Positions 8,505-16,242 of a stretch of DNA of 64,000 nucleotides are shown piece by piece. The stretch is taken from assembly GCA_958295725.1 (NCBI GenBank), contig OY282368.1, positions 2,068,001 to 2,132,000 of the forward strand, written 5' to 3'. Each line of letters starts with the position of its first letter. Within the stretch, counting starts at the first letter, position 1. The notes beneath the pieces were generated by a model. It had not been told where the DNA came from. It made no database searches and was given only the letters and a program-made list of their open reading frames with translations. The translations under genes and the position numbers were made by a program. This stretch comes from an uncultured Alphaproteobacteria bacterium (GTDB lineage: Bacteria; Pseudomonadota; Alphaproteobacteria; UBA2966).

Positions 8505-10178
8505 ATGGCCTACGACCTCTTGATCAGGAACGGAACCGTCGTCGATGGAACGGGCGCGCCCGGCAGGCGTGCCGACATCGCGGTGTCGGGCGGCAGGATC
8601 GCCGAAATCGGCAAGATCGCGGACGGCGCGCGCGAGATCATCGACGCCGGCGATTGCGTCGTGGCGCCGGGGTTCATCGATCCGCATACCCATTACGACG
8701 CCCAGATCTGTTGGGACGGCGCCGTGACTCCGTCGTCCTGGCACGGCGTGACGAGCGTGGTGATGGGCAACTGCGGCGTCGGCATCGCGCCCTGCCGGCC
8801 CGAGGCGCGCGAAATCGCCATGCGGGACCTCGTCAACGTCGAAGGTATCCCGTTCGACGTGCTCGACAGGGGAATCACCTGGGATTGGGAGACGTTCCCG
8901 GAGTTCATGGACGCCGCCGACGCGCGCGCGCCTTCGGTGAACCTCGCGTTCCTGGCGCCCTTGACGCCCTTCCGGCACTACGTGATGGGCGAGGAGTCGA
9001 TGGAACGCGCGGCGAGTCCGGAAGAGACCGGGCGAGTCGCCCGCCTCCTCGGCGAGGCCGTGGACGCCGGCGCATTCGGGTTTTCCACCACCATCCTCAA
9101 CCAGCACGTGGGATACGAGGGTCGCCCCCTCGCCTGCCGTAATGCCGACGACGCCGAGCTCGCGGCCTATGCCCGCGTGCTGCGCCGGCGCGGCAAGGGA
9201 ACCATCGAGATCGCGGCGACGAAACGGATCGGAATCATCGACGACGACCAGTATGCGTTGCTCGACCTGCTGCTGACGGAGAGCGGCCGCCCGGTCACGT
9301 TTCTGGGGCTGGTCGATCGCGATGACGTTCCCGATGCCGCCCGCGACACGTTGGAAAAGACGGCGCCGCTGCTGGAGCGCGGCGTGCGGCCGCAGATCCT
9401 GCCGCTGCCCCTGACGCGCGAATTCAACATGCGCAATCCGTTCTCCTTCGCGGCCTTCCCCTCGTGGAACAAGGTGTTCGCCGACAAGTCGAAGGAAGGC
9501 CAGCGCGCGGTGTACGCCGACCCGGAGTTCCGGAACGCGTTTCGCGGAGAAATGCGGGAGCAGCTCAACTTCTGCGATTTCAACCGGATAACCCTGCACG
9601 AGGTCGGGAACCCGGACCTGAAGCAGCTGGAAGGGCGGACCGTCACGGAGATCGCGAGGGAACGGGGGACCGACGAGGTCGACGCCTTCCTCGACGTCAC
9701 CCTCGAAGACGACGTCGACAACGAGTTCATCTTCACGTCGTTCAACACCCGGATCGACAGCATGACCCGCATCCTCAATCACCCGCACGTCCTGATCGGC
9801 CTCGGGGACGGAGGCGCCCATGTGGACATGCTGTGCGACTCGGGCTACCCGACGTTCCTGCTCGGCGAATGGGTGCGGGAGCGCCAGGCCATGACGCTGG
9901 AACGGGCGGTGCGGAAACTGACATCGGAACCGGCGGACCTGTTCGGGATCGCGGACCGCGGCCGCCTGCGGGAAGGGAACTGGGCGGACATCACGATCTT
10001 CGATCCGCGAAACGTCGGATCGCCCGACTGGAACGAACGCTCCCATGACTTGCCGGGCGGCGCCAAACGCATGTTGCGGCCGTCCCGCGGCATCGAGTGC
10101 GCCATCGTCAACGGAGAACCCGTTTACAGGAATGGCGGGTTGACCGGGGCCGCTTCGGGGCGGGTGCTGCGGTCCTGA
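8505..10178 (+). CDS. N-acyl-D-amino-acid deacylase family amidohydrolase
   Basis: This 557-residue protein belongs to the amidohydrolase superfamily. It starts with a small beta-sandwich (LLIRNGTVVDGTGAPG), then has the metal-binding HTHYDAQ after APGFIDP, the GNCGVG loop typical of D-aminoacylases and N-acyl-D-Asp/Glu deacylases, and a late GLGDGGAHVDMLCDSGY that supplies the catalytic Asp. The C-terminal sandwich includes GNWADITIFDP. Such enzymes remove acyl groups from N-acyl-D-amino acids. Exact specificity cannot be read, and other uncharacterised subfamilies share these motifs. It faces the allantoin operon across a divergent promoter. Confidence 0.85.
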   Translation: MAYDLLIRNGTVVDGTGAPGRRADIAVSGGRIAEIGKIADGAREIIDAGDCVVAPGFIDPHTHYDAQICWDGAVTPSSWHGVTSVVMGNCGVGIAPCRPEAREIAMRDLVNVEGIPFDVLDRGITWDWETFPEFMDAADARAPSVNLAFLAPLTPFRHYVMGEESMERAASPEETGRVARLLGEAVDAGAFGFSTTILNQHVGYEGRPLACRNADDAELAAYARVLRRRGKGTIEIAATKRIGIIDDDQYALLDLLLTESGRPVTFLGLVDRDDVPDAARDTLEKTAPLLERGVRPQILPLPLTREFNMRNPFSFAAFPSWNKVFADKSKEGQRAVYADPEFRNAFRGEMREQLNFCDFNRITLHEVGNPDLKQLEGRTVTEIARERGTDEVDAFLDVTLEDDVDNEFIFTSFNTRIDSMTRILNHPHVLIGLGDGGAHVDMLCDSGYPTFLLGEWVRERQAMTLERAVRKLTSEPADLFGIADRGRLREGNWADITIFDPRNVGSPDWNERSHDLPGGAKRMLRPSRGIECAIVNGEPVYRNGGLTGAASGRVLRS

Positions 10179-10353
10179 GCGCTTCCCCGGAGACGTCACG
10201 AGCTCGGATCCCGTAGCGCGGCGAGCACGGCCCCGCGCTCCTGCGCGAGCTTCTCGGCTATACTTCCGACGAGGTCGATGCCCTGTCGAAAGCGGGCGTG
10301 ATCGGACAGGCGTGGGCCGGGCGGCGACGGCGCGAACGGGGAGGCCAGGAAGC

Positions 10354-11430
10354 ATGGCGCCAAGGGTCGAACCACCCGTCCGTTTCGGCGTCCTGAGCTT
10401 CGCGATGTACCACGCGAACTTCTGGGCGCGCGCGATCGCGGACTCCGGGTTGGCGACGTTCGTCGGGATATGGGACGACAACGCCGAGCGCGGCGAGGCG
10501 GCGGCGAAGGAATACGGGACGGCGTATTGGGCGGATCTCGACGCGCTGCTGGAGGCGTGCGACGCCGTCGCGATCACGTCGGAAACGCTCGGTCACGTGG
10601 AACTCGCGGAACGGGCCGCGGCGAACGGATGTCACATCCTGGTCGAGAAGCCCCTGGCGACGACGATGGAGGGATGCGACCGGATACAGGTGGCGGTCGA
10701 GCGGGCGGGGGTATCGTTCATGCAGAGCTTCCCGAAACGTTTCGACCCCGTGAACCACGAGCTCAAGCGCCTCGTCGACGAAGGGGAACTCGGCCGCGTC
10801 ACGCTGATGCGCATCCGTCACGGTCATCTGTACGGGCTGATGGGCGGCGGCGCCCACTCGGGATGGCCCGAGGATCCCGTGTTGTCGGGCGGAGGGTCGT
10901 TGCTCGACGAGGGCGTCCACGGGGCGGATTTCATCCGCTGGATGCTGGGCGAACCCGATGCCGTCATGGCGACCGTCGCCCATCCCCTGGGGCGCCGGGT
11001 CGAGGATCTGGGCCTCGCCGTCTTCACCTACGACGACGGCGCCATCTGCGAGATCGTGTCGAGCAACGCGTTCGCCGCCGGCGACAACTCGATCGAGATA
11101 TTCGGCACCGGGGGCGCGGCGGTCCTCTCGGGCGTCGACCTGGCGTCCCGCGACGTGACCGACGGGGCGTACCTGAAGATTTGCCGTCTCACCGAGGAGA
11201 ACTTGCGGGATCCCGCGACCCGGCGTTGGGCGGTGTCGGATATCGTCCCGCGATTCAAGACCACGCCCGGGTTCCATCGGCAGAACCCGCTCCGGTTCCT
11301 CGACGCACTGACGACGGGCGCCGAGCCGCCCAATACGATGGAGGACGGGCGGCGTTCGCTGCGGATGATCCTCTCCGCCTACGAGTCCGCGAGGATCGGT
11401 CGGACCGTCCGGATTCCCAGGGATGCATAG
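10354..11430 (+). CDS. Gfo/Idh/MocA family NAD(P)-dependent oxidoreductase
   Basis: This 358-residue protein has an N-terminal Rossmann domain (FGVLSFAMYHANFW replaces the usual GxGxxG start), a DAVAITSETLGHVE strand-helix, the family-defining EKP in HILVEKPLATT, and a C-terminal alpha/beta dimer domain with GGGSLLDEGVHGADFIRWML containing the catalytic-type His. Members oxidise or reduce sugars, inositols and related polyols. The ATG at 10354 follows an AGGA ribosome-binding site, and earlier in-frame codons are Arg-rich and unlike the family. The first glycine motif is degenerate, so cofactor binding may be altered. Confidence 0.85.
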   Translation: MAPRVEPPVRFGVLSFAMYHANFWARAIADSGLATFVGIWDDNAERGEAAAKEYGTAYWADLDALLEACDAVAITSETLGHVELAERAAANGCHILVEKPLATTMEGCDRIQVAVERAGVSFMQSFPKRFDPVNHELKRLVDEGELGRVTLMRIRHGHLYGLMGGGAHSGWPEDPVLSGGGSLLDEGVHGADFIRWMLGEPDAVMATVAHPLGRRVEDLGLAVFTYDDGAICEIVSSNAFAAGDNSIEIFGTGGAAVLSGVDLASRDVTDGAYLKICRLTEENLRDPATRRWAVSDIVPRFKTTPGFHRQNPLRFLDALTTGAEPPNTMEDGRRSLRMILSAYESARIGRTVRIPRDA

Positions 11431-11554
11431 CTCGCGCGGCGGCTCGCGCGCCTCGCCGACGGCCGCGGGCTCCGGCTCCCGGCAATCGCGTCCGGGTTTC
11501 GGTTGCGGTAAACTGTCCCCCGCTCCACACCGCTCCCACGACCCGCGAGACGCC

Positions 11555-12115
11555 ATGAAACCCGCCCGCCTGGCCCTGATCGCCGGCCTCGTCCTCGGAA
11601 CGCTTGCGCCGGGCCGGGGCGCCATCGCCGCCGATGCCGAAAACACCCTCTACATGGACCTCGAATACGGCCGCGTGACGATCGAAATGAGGCCGGATCT
11701 GGCTCCCCGGCACGTCGCGCGGATCAAGCAGCTCGCCCGGAAGGGCTTCTACGACGGGGCGGTGTTCCACCGCGTGATCGAGGGCTTCATGGCCCAGAGC
11801 GGCGATCCGACCGGGACCGGCCGGGGCGGGTCGGGGACGAAGCTGCCGGCGGAGTTCTCGGACCATCCCCATGTCCGCGGCGTGGTCTCGATGGCCCGCG
11901 CCCAGGACCCCGACAGCGCCGACAGCCAGTTCTTCATCGTGTTCGCCCCGGCGCCGCATCTCGACGGCCAATATACCGTCTGGGGCAAGGTGGTCTCGGG
12001 TATGGAGTTCGTCGACCGGATCAAGCGGGGCGACCGGCGGCGCGGCGGCGCGGTCGCCGATCCCGACAGGATCGTCCGGATGCGGGTCGCCAAGGACGTC
12101 GAGCGGGCCAACTGA
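11555..12115 (+). CDS. Exported cyclophilin-type peptidyl-prolyl isomerase
   Basis: This 186-residue protein has a signal peptide (MKPAR then a hydrophobic stretch, likely cleaved after GAIAADA) and a bacterial cyclophilin domain. Active-site motifs FHRVIEGFMAQSGDP, GTGRGGSG, SMARAQDPDSADSQFFI and HLDGQYTVWGKV are all present, including the catalytic Arg of FHRVI and the Gln of QSGDP. It would speed prolyl isomerisation of proteins in the periplasm. I start it at the ATG at 11555 because that gives the signal peptide. A preceding 120-base gap likely holds its promoter. Confidence 0.9.
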   Translation: MKPARLALIAGLVLGTLAPGRGAIAADAENTLYMDLEYGRVTIEMRPDLAPRHVARIKQLARKGFYDGAVFHRVIEGFMAQSGDPTGTGRGGSGTKLPAEFSDHPHVRGVVSMARAQDPDSADSQFFIVFAPAPHLDGQYTVWGKVVSGMEFVDRIKRGDRRRGGAVADPDRIVRMRVAKDVERAN

Positions 12116-12250
12116 GCGTCCGGCCCGAACGGGGAGCTGCCGGCGCCCGTGGAGCGTCGTTGCCAATTCGGGGGCGATGGCGTCTAATTCGAAGCGCGGC
12201 GTGGGTTCCGAGGAACGGCCGCTTTCGAAAGGAACGAGGAAGGAAGACCG

Positions 12251-13303
12251 ATGAGCAACTGGACCAAGAGAGGCGTATCCCGCCGGGACGCCCTCAAGAC
12301 CACGGCGGCCGCCGCAGCGGCCGGCGCGGTCGTTACCGGCTTTCCGGCGCTCGTGCGCTCGGCGCAGCAGAAGAAGTTCCTGAAACCGATCGTCGCGGGC
12401 CTGAACGGCCGACCCGGCGATCCGTCCTACGTATCGATCTCGGAAGTACCGCGGATTCTGGCCGAGAAATACGACATCGAGGTCAAGTTCGAGGTGCATC
12501 ACTCCTCGACGCTAGGTACGGACCTGTCCCAGCTGGAGGCGGTGCAGACCGGCTTCATCGACATCACCAGCAACGTGACGGCGCAGTTCTCGAAGTTCGA
12601 CGATTCGTTCGCGTTCGTCGACCTGCCGTACATCATCACCAGTTGGGACCAGTATCTCCAGGTCGTGAAGAGCGATGTCTGGAAGCGGCAGGCCGCGAAG
12701 TTCGAGGAGAAGGTGCCGGTGAAGGTGCTGCCGCCCGTCGGCGCCGGGGGCTACCGGCTGTTGTGGAACAACGTTCGTCCGCTGCCGGAGCCGGATGCCG
12801 TGCAGGGCCTCAAGTTCCGCACGGTCACCTCGCCGATCGCGATCGAGCTGATGAAGGCGTGGGGCGGCAACCCGACGTCGATCCCGTGGACCGAGACGTA
12901 TACGGCCCTTCAACAGAAGGTCGTGCAGGGCTTCCACGTGCAGCCGATCTGGACCTACAAGTTCAACATGCACGAAGTGCTCAAGTACGCGACGGAGGTG
13001 AAGGCCATCTTCGGAATCCAGTTCCAGGTCATGAACATCAACACCTGGAACGCGATTCCCGAGGACATCCAGGGACCCATGATGATGGCGTTCCAGGAAG
13101 CCGCCGATCTCGGCAACACCGCCGATCGCGATTCGGAAGACGGCTTCAAGGACAAGCTCCGCGAGAAGGGCATGGAGATCTACGCGCCTTCGGCCAAGGA
13201 GTACACGGAATGGCGTTCCCGGGGCGAGGGCATATGGGGCAAGGTCGGCGTGGGCTCGAGCATCGACAAGGGCCTGGTCGACACCGTCGTCGAGATGGGC
13301 TGA
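12251..13303 (+). CDS. TRAP transporter solute-binding protein, DctP family
   Basis: This 350-residue protein has a Tat-type signal (SRRDALK followed by an Ala-rich hydrophobic stretch and a cleavage site near VRSAQQ). The mature part follows the DctP fold, with QLEAVQTGFIDITS, DLPYII and LKFRTVTSPIAIELMKAWGGNPTSIPWTETYTAL, the last region bearing the arginine that normally binds the substrate carboxylate. Such proteins deliver organic acids to a DctQM membrane complex. No dctQ or dctM gene is adjacent, so it is either orphan or works with a complex encoded elsewhere. The start has a purine-rich GGAAGG site, and a strong terminator follows the stop. Confidence 0.87.
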   Translation: MSNWTKRGVSRRDALKTTAAAAAAGAVVTGFPALVRSAQQKKFLKPIVAGLNGRPGDPSYVSISEVPRILAEKYDIEVKFEVHHSSTLGTDLSQLEAVQTGFIDITSNVTAQFSKFDDSFAFVDLPYIITSWDQYLQVVKSDVWKRQAAKFEEKVPVKVLPPVGAGGYRLLWNNVRPLPEPDAVQGLKFRTVTSPIAIELMKAWGGNPTSIPWTETYTALQQKVVQGFHVQPIWTYKFNMHEVLKYATEVKAIFGIQFQVMNINTWNAIPEDIQGPMMMAFQEAADLGNTADRDSEDGFKDKLREKGMEIYAPSAKEYTEWRSRGEGIWGKVGVGSSIDKGLVDTVVEMG

Positions 13304-13326
13304 TCGTTCCCGGTCAACCATGGTTT

Positions 13327-13354
13327 GAAAGGCTCCGCGCCCGCGGGGCCTTTC
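13327..13354 (+). terminator. Rho-independent-type terminator after the TRAP binding protein gene
   Basis: A 12-bp stem (13327-13338 with 13343-13354, one G-T wobble) with a four-base loop is followed by a short pyrimidine tract. It lies 24 bases after the stop codon. Confidence 0.75.
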
Positions 13355-13386
13355 TCTCCTTGGCGAAGGTGACATGGGTCGATATG

Positions 13387-13580
13387 TGATCGGCGGCGGA
13401 AGGGACCGCACGGTCGTTACCGGGGAATCTCGCGAGCACTCGACAGGTATGCGCTTCGATGCCGAAACGCCGGAGCGACAACCCGAAGCGTAGAATCGTT
13501 CCGATCGATGAGGTCGAGCCGGCTTTTCTACGTCGCCTCGCGGGGCAGGCTCACTACACCGGCAGCGCCCACCACAAGCG
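13387..13580. repeat. 194-bp direct repeat, copy 1 (upstream of and into the 5' end of the two-gene module)
   Basis: The same 194 bases recur at 15240-15433, also in plus orientation and equal in length, with about seven substitutions by eye (about 96% identity). Copy 1 covers the upstream region and roughly the first 41 codons of the gene at 13459. The stop codon of the second gene of the module overlaps the first bases of copy 2. Confidence 0.9.
13404..13415. promoter_or_regulatory. Candidate operator palindrome GACCGCACGGTC
   Basis: A near-perfect 12-base inverted repeat lies 44 bases before the start at 13459. In the second repeat copy (15257-15268) a single C-to-T change makes it fully palindromic. 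The position would suit a repressor site, but this is only a guess from symmetry. Confidence 0.35.
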
Positions 13581-13896
13581 GAGCGCCGCCGATTACGACT
13601 TCAGCCCTTCTTCGGCCAACCCACGACCGCACAAGTCGCTCTGCGATGGCAACCGGACCGTCAAGTTGAACGAGGCGAAGGCGCTGTTCCACGAAGGCAT
13701 GAGGCGGGGTATGGTGAGCTCCTATCGTGAGGACGATCTGCCCAAGTACGTCTGGGCGGTCGACGACGAAGACCGCGCGTATGAGGCCAAGATCGAACGT
13801 GGCAGCAAAAACTACCATGGCTACGAGCTGAGCATCGACGACGATATGGGTGGACTGGTTGTCTGGGAGTGGAAACGAAGATGCCCGATCATCTGA
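13459..13896 (+). CDS. Conserved hypothetical protein, first gene of a two-gene module
   Basis: This is a 145-residue, soluble, basic-then-acidic protein with no signal peptide or membrane segment. I recall similar proteins of unknown function sharing YTGSAHHKR, a PRPHKSLCD block, LFHEGMRRGMVS, KYVWAVDDE and NYHGYELS; I cannot assign a fold or activity. The frame overlaps the next gene, which begins before this stop, a sign of translational coupling. The first 41 or so codons lie in a 194-bp repeat that recurs after the second gene. Antitoxin, immunity or small defence component are possible roles by context only. Confidence 0.75.
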   Translation: MPKRRSDNPKRRIVPIDEVEPAFLRRLAGQAHYTGSAHHKRSAADYDFSPSSANPRPHKSLCDGNRTVKLNEAKALFHEGMRRGMVSSYREDDLPKYVWAVDDEDRAYEAKIERGSKNYHGYELSIDDDMGGLVVWEWKRRCPII

Positions 13897-15242
13897 CGAT
13901 TTCGCTCTCCTCCGAGAGCCTCGATATCGGGCCGGCGGAAGAAAGGGCGACTTTCGGCCTTTTCGCTATTACGGCGAACGACAGACTGCTTACGGAGGGA
14001 ATGGATACCGAGTGCCGGGAGATCCGGCATGGCCCATATGTATCCGGCTATCCTCTGGCCGAATGGCTGGCGTGGAACTGGTGGCGAATCAGGTGGGACC
14101 TTGAACGTCCGTCTGACGGGAAAGCCGCGCGCCGCTGGGATTTCGCCCATCGGATGCCGACCGTCGGCGAAGGCTATGCTTGGCCCAACGTCACGATCCA
14201 TTCGGACGGGCTGCGGTCCATTTTCCATTCCGAACCGTCCCGGAACCCTGACACGGCCCTCTTCCGCTATATCGCCGCCGAGCGCCAGACGGTTCCGACG
14301 GACAGCCTCGAGGCCGCGGTTGACGGGTTCGTGGGAGACGTGCTGGCACGGCTTGAAGGTTCGGGGATTCGTGACACCAACCTTCACCGCCTTTGGGATG
14401 AATTGAAAGCGGAGCGGGAAGACGCCGACGTCACGCGCTTCCGGCGACTGGAGGCGCGACTCGGTCGCGACCCGGATGAAGTCGACGAAGACGTCATACG
14501 CTGTCGTCTTGATGACGCGACTGCGCTCGGGGAAGAGGCGCTGGGCGAAGTGGCCGCCGACGCCGCGTTTCACGGCAATGGCCCGGACGGCATGATGTCG
14601 GCGGACGGTATCGCCGACACCGCGGACAAGAACGGTTTCGACGCCAATCCGAGCGATGCCGTTCGGCTGGACGATGCGACGGACATGCCGGGCGCGACAG
14701 AGGCCGAGGCTTGGCGTATGGGGGAACATGCCGGGCGGACGGTCCGTGATCGAGAGGGTCTGGACGGTCAGCCCATTTCGGATGAGCAGCTCGCCGGTCT
14801 CGCGGGCACGACGCGGAACGTGATTTCGGAGAGAAACAAACGCTCCGACCGTATTTCTTTTGTGCTCGTCGACCGGGACGACGACCATGCTCGCGTGGCA
14901 CTCGGGTCGAAGTGGAAAACCGGGCGGCGGTTCGAGCTCGCCCGCTTGATCGGAGATCGTCTTCTCGGCGACTGGATGGGTCGTCCCGCCGAACGACTGT
15001 TTCCCGCGACGCGCACCTACAGCTACCGACAAAGGATGCAACGCGCGTTCGCCGCGGAGTTGCTGAGTCCATTCGCTTCGGTGGACGAAATGTTGGGTGG
15101 CGATTATTCGGAGGAAAAGCAGAACGATGCGGCCGAACGTTTCAACGTCTCGCCGATGACGATTCGGACGCAATTGGTGAACAACCATCGCATCGACCGG
15201 GAGGAGGCGCCGGACATCATCGGCCGTGGGGCCGGTTCATGA
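13881..15242 (+). CDS. Large partner of the two-gene module, ImmA/IrrE-like C-terminus with degenerate zinc site
   Basis: This 453-residue protein (an in-frame GTG at 13869 could add four residues) overlaps the preceding gene by 16 bases. The N-terminal half includes YPLAEWLAWNWWRIRW and GEGYAWPNVTI, which I do not recognise as a named domain. The C-terminal part resembles ImmA/IrrE peptidases in layout: a helix with RRFELARLIGDRLLG, then QRMQRAFAAELLSPF, then AERFNVSPMTIRTQL. The HExxH signature expected in the first helix is replaced by RLIGD, so zinc peptidase activity is doubtful. The middle (residues about 190-300) is acidic and probably flexible. The role is unknown; pairing with the small gene resembles a toxin-antitoxin or defence module. 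Confidence 0.75.
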   Translation: MPDHLTISLSSESLDIGPAEERATFGLFAITANDRLLTEGMDTECREIRHGPYVSGYPLAEWLAWNWWRIRWDLERPSDGKAARRWDFAHRMPTVGEGYAWPNVTIHSDGLRSIFHSEPSRNPDTALFRYIAAERQTVPTDSLEAAVDGFVGDVLARLEGSGIRDTNLHRLWDELKAEREDADVTRFRRLEARLGRDPDEVDEDVIRCRLDDATALGEEALGEVAADAAFHGNGPDGMMSADGIADTADKNGFDANPSDAVRLDDATDMPGATEAEAWRMGEHAGRTVRDREGLDGQPISDEQLAGLAGTTRNVISERNKRSDRISFVLVDRDDDHARVALGSKWKTGRRFELARLIGDRLLGDWMGRPAERLFPATRTYSYRQRMQRAFAAELLSPFASVDEMLGGDYSEEKQNDAAERFNVSPMTIRTQLVNNHRIDREEAPDIIGRGAGS

Positions 15243-15433
15243 TCGGCGGCGGAAGGGACCGTACGGTCATTACCGGGGAATCTCGCAAGCATTCGACAGG
15301 TATGCGCTTCGATACCGAAACGCCGGAGCGACAACCCGAAGCGTAGGATCGTTCCGATGGATGAGGTCGAGCCGGCTTTTCTACGTCGCCTCGCGGGGCA
15401 GGCTCACTACACCGGCAGCGCCCACCACAAGCG
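15240..15433. repeat. 194-bp direct repeat, copy 2 (truncated second module copy)
   Basis: This is the partner of 13387-13580. It includes the upstream region, the palindrome (15257-15268) and about the first 41 codons equivalent to the gene at 13459, then switches abruptly into an IS5-type transposase relic. It looks like the start of a second module copy that was destroyed. Confidence 0.9.
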
Positions 15434-15435
15434 AA

Positions 15436-15755
15436 CTCGCCAGGATTCGCTCGATATCCTTCGTCAAACGGCAGCAGCGCCCCATCCATGCAAAGGTCCG
15501 CTCCACGACGGAATAGTTCATCACCGTCGAATGCCGCGGAAACCCCGTTGGAAGCGCCCGCCACTGGCAGCCCGTCGCGAGAACGTACTGGATGGCATTG
15601 AACACTCCCCGCGCATCCGTCTCCCGCGGACGACCCAGGCGACTCCGCTTGGGAACCAGCGGATCGATCAGCGCCCATTCCTCGTCCGTCACGTCACTTT
15701 CGAAACCCCCAGCGACGCGCCTGTACTTCTCCCGAGTGGTCCAGCTCCAAGACAT
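15436..15755 (-). pseudogene. IS5-family transposase relic with internal deletion
   Basis: The N-terminal part (VTDEEWALIDPLVPK, GRPRETDARGVFNAIQY, GCQWRALPTGFP) is typical of IS5/IS1031-group transposases. It is joined directly to the C-terminal VVERTFAWMGRCCRLTKD motif that normally lies over 100 residues further on, so the catalytic DDE core is missing. The frame then runs into the 194-bp repeat on its antisense strand. It interrupts the second copy of the small gene of the two-gene module and could move only in trans, if at all. Confidence 0.8.
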
Positions 15756-15855
15756 GCAGCCCTCCAAGTCCGGTATCGTGACCAACTCGGAATACCACAT
15801 GGTGAAACCACTCAACACTTATGGATCAGAGTCCGAGGCATGATTACACTCCCGA

Positions 15856-16242
15856 TCAATGAGAATTCCCGAGCATGACTTCGTACAAACTCTTGTCATT
15901 CAGTATGACTTCTCTAATTTTGTTAGCATCTGATCCCAGAGGAATTTTTTCTGAATAAAGATATCGAAGAATCATTTTCTCTATCGTGCTAATAAGAAAT
16001 TTATTATTGTATGCCGGAAATTGGCTTCTACTTGAGAAACCGATACTCTCGAAAAGTCGTAACTTGAGGCAATGCCTGGATATATCGTCATAGGTGTTCG
16101 ATAATACGGTTATCGACCCCGAAAAAGTTTTCTCATTCCCAACCCTTATATATAGGCACTGTGGGTGTTCTTTGAGAAGTTCTAAAATTACGTCTTCTAT
16201 GTCTTCAGCCGAAGTCTCGGAAGGAAGATATTGTGTGATCAC
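15856..16242 (-). pseudogene. Frameshifted tail of the third DUF2927-like repeat
   Basis: These 128 codons continue the third repeat of the upstream gene in another frame. QCLYIRVGNEKTFSGSITVLSN, LFESIGF and ILRYLYSEKIPLGSD match the equivalent parts of repeats 1 and 2 (such as MLKYLYSERLPHGST). A single frameshift near 16240 would join the two. It could be translated separately from the ATG overlapping the upstream stop region, but a broken domain is the simpler reading. Confidence 0.6.

Noticed and set aside
13528-13818. Minus-strand frame across the small gene of the two-gene module
   Set aside because: It is antisense to a gene with clear family-like blocks; its end resembles the IS5 relic frame only because both read the same repeat on the antisense strand.
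13387-15433. 194-bp repeats considered as attachment sites of an integrated element
   Set aside because: They include coding sequence of the small gene, and there is no integrase between them. A truncated tandem module copy explains them better.
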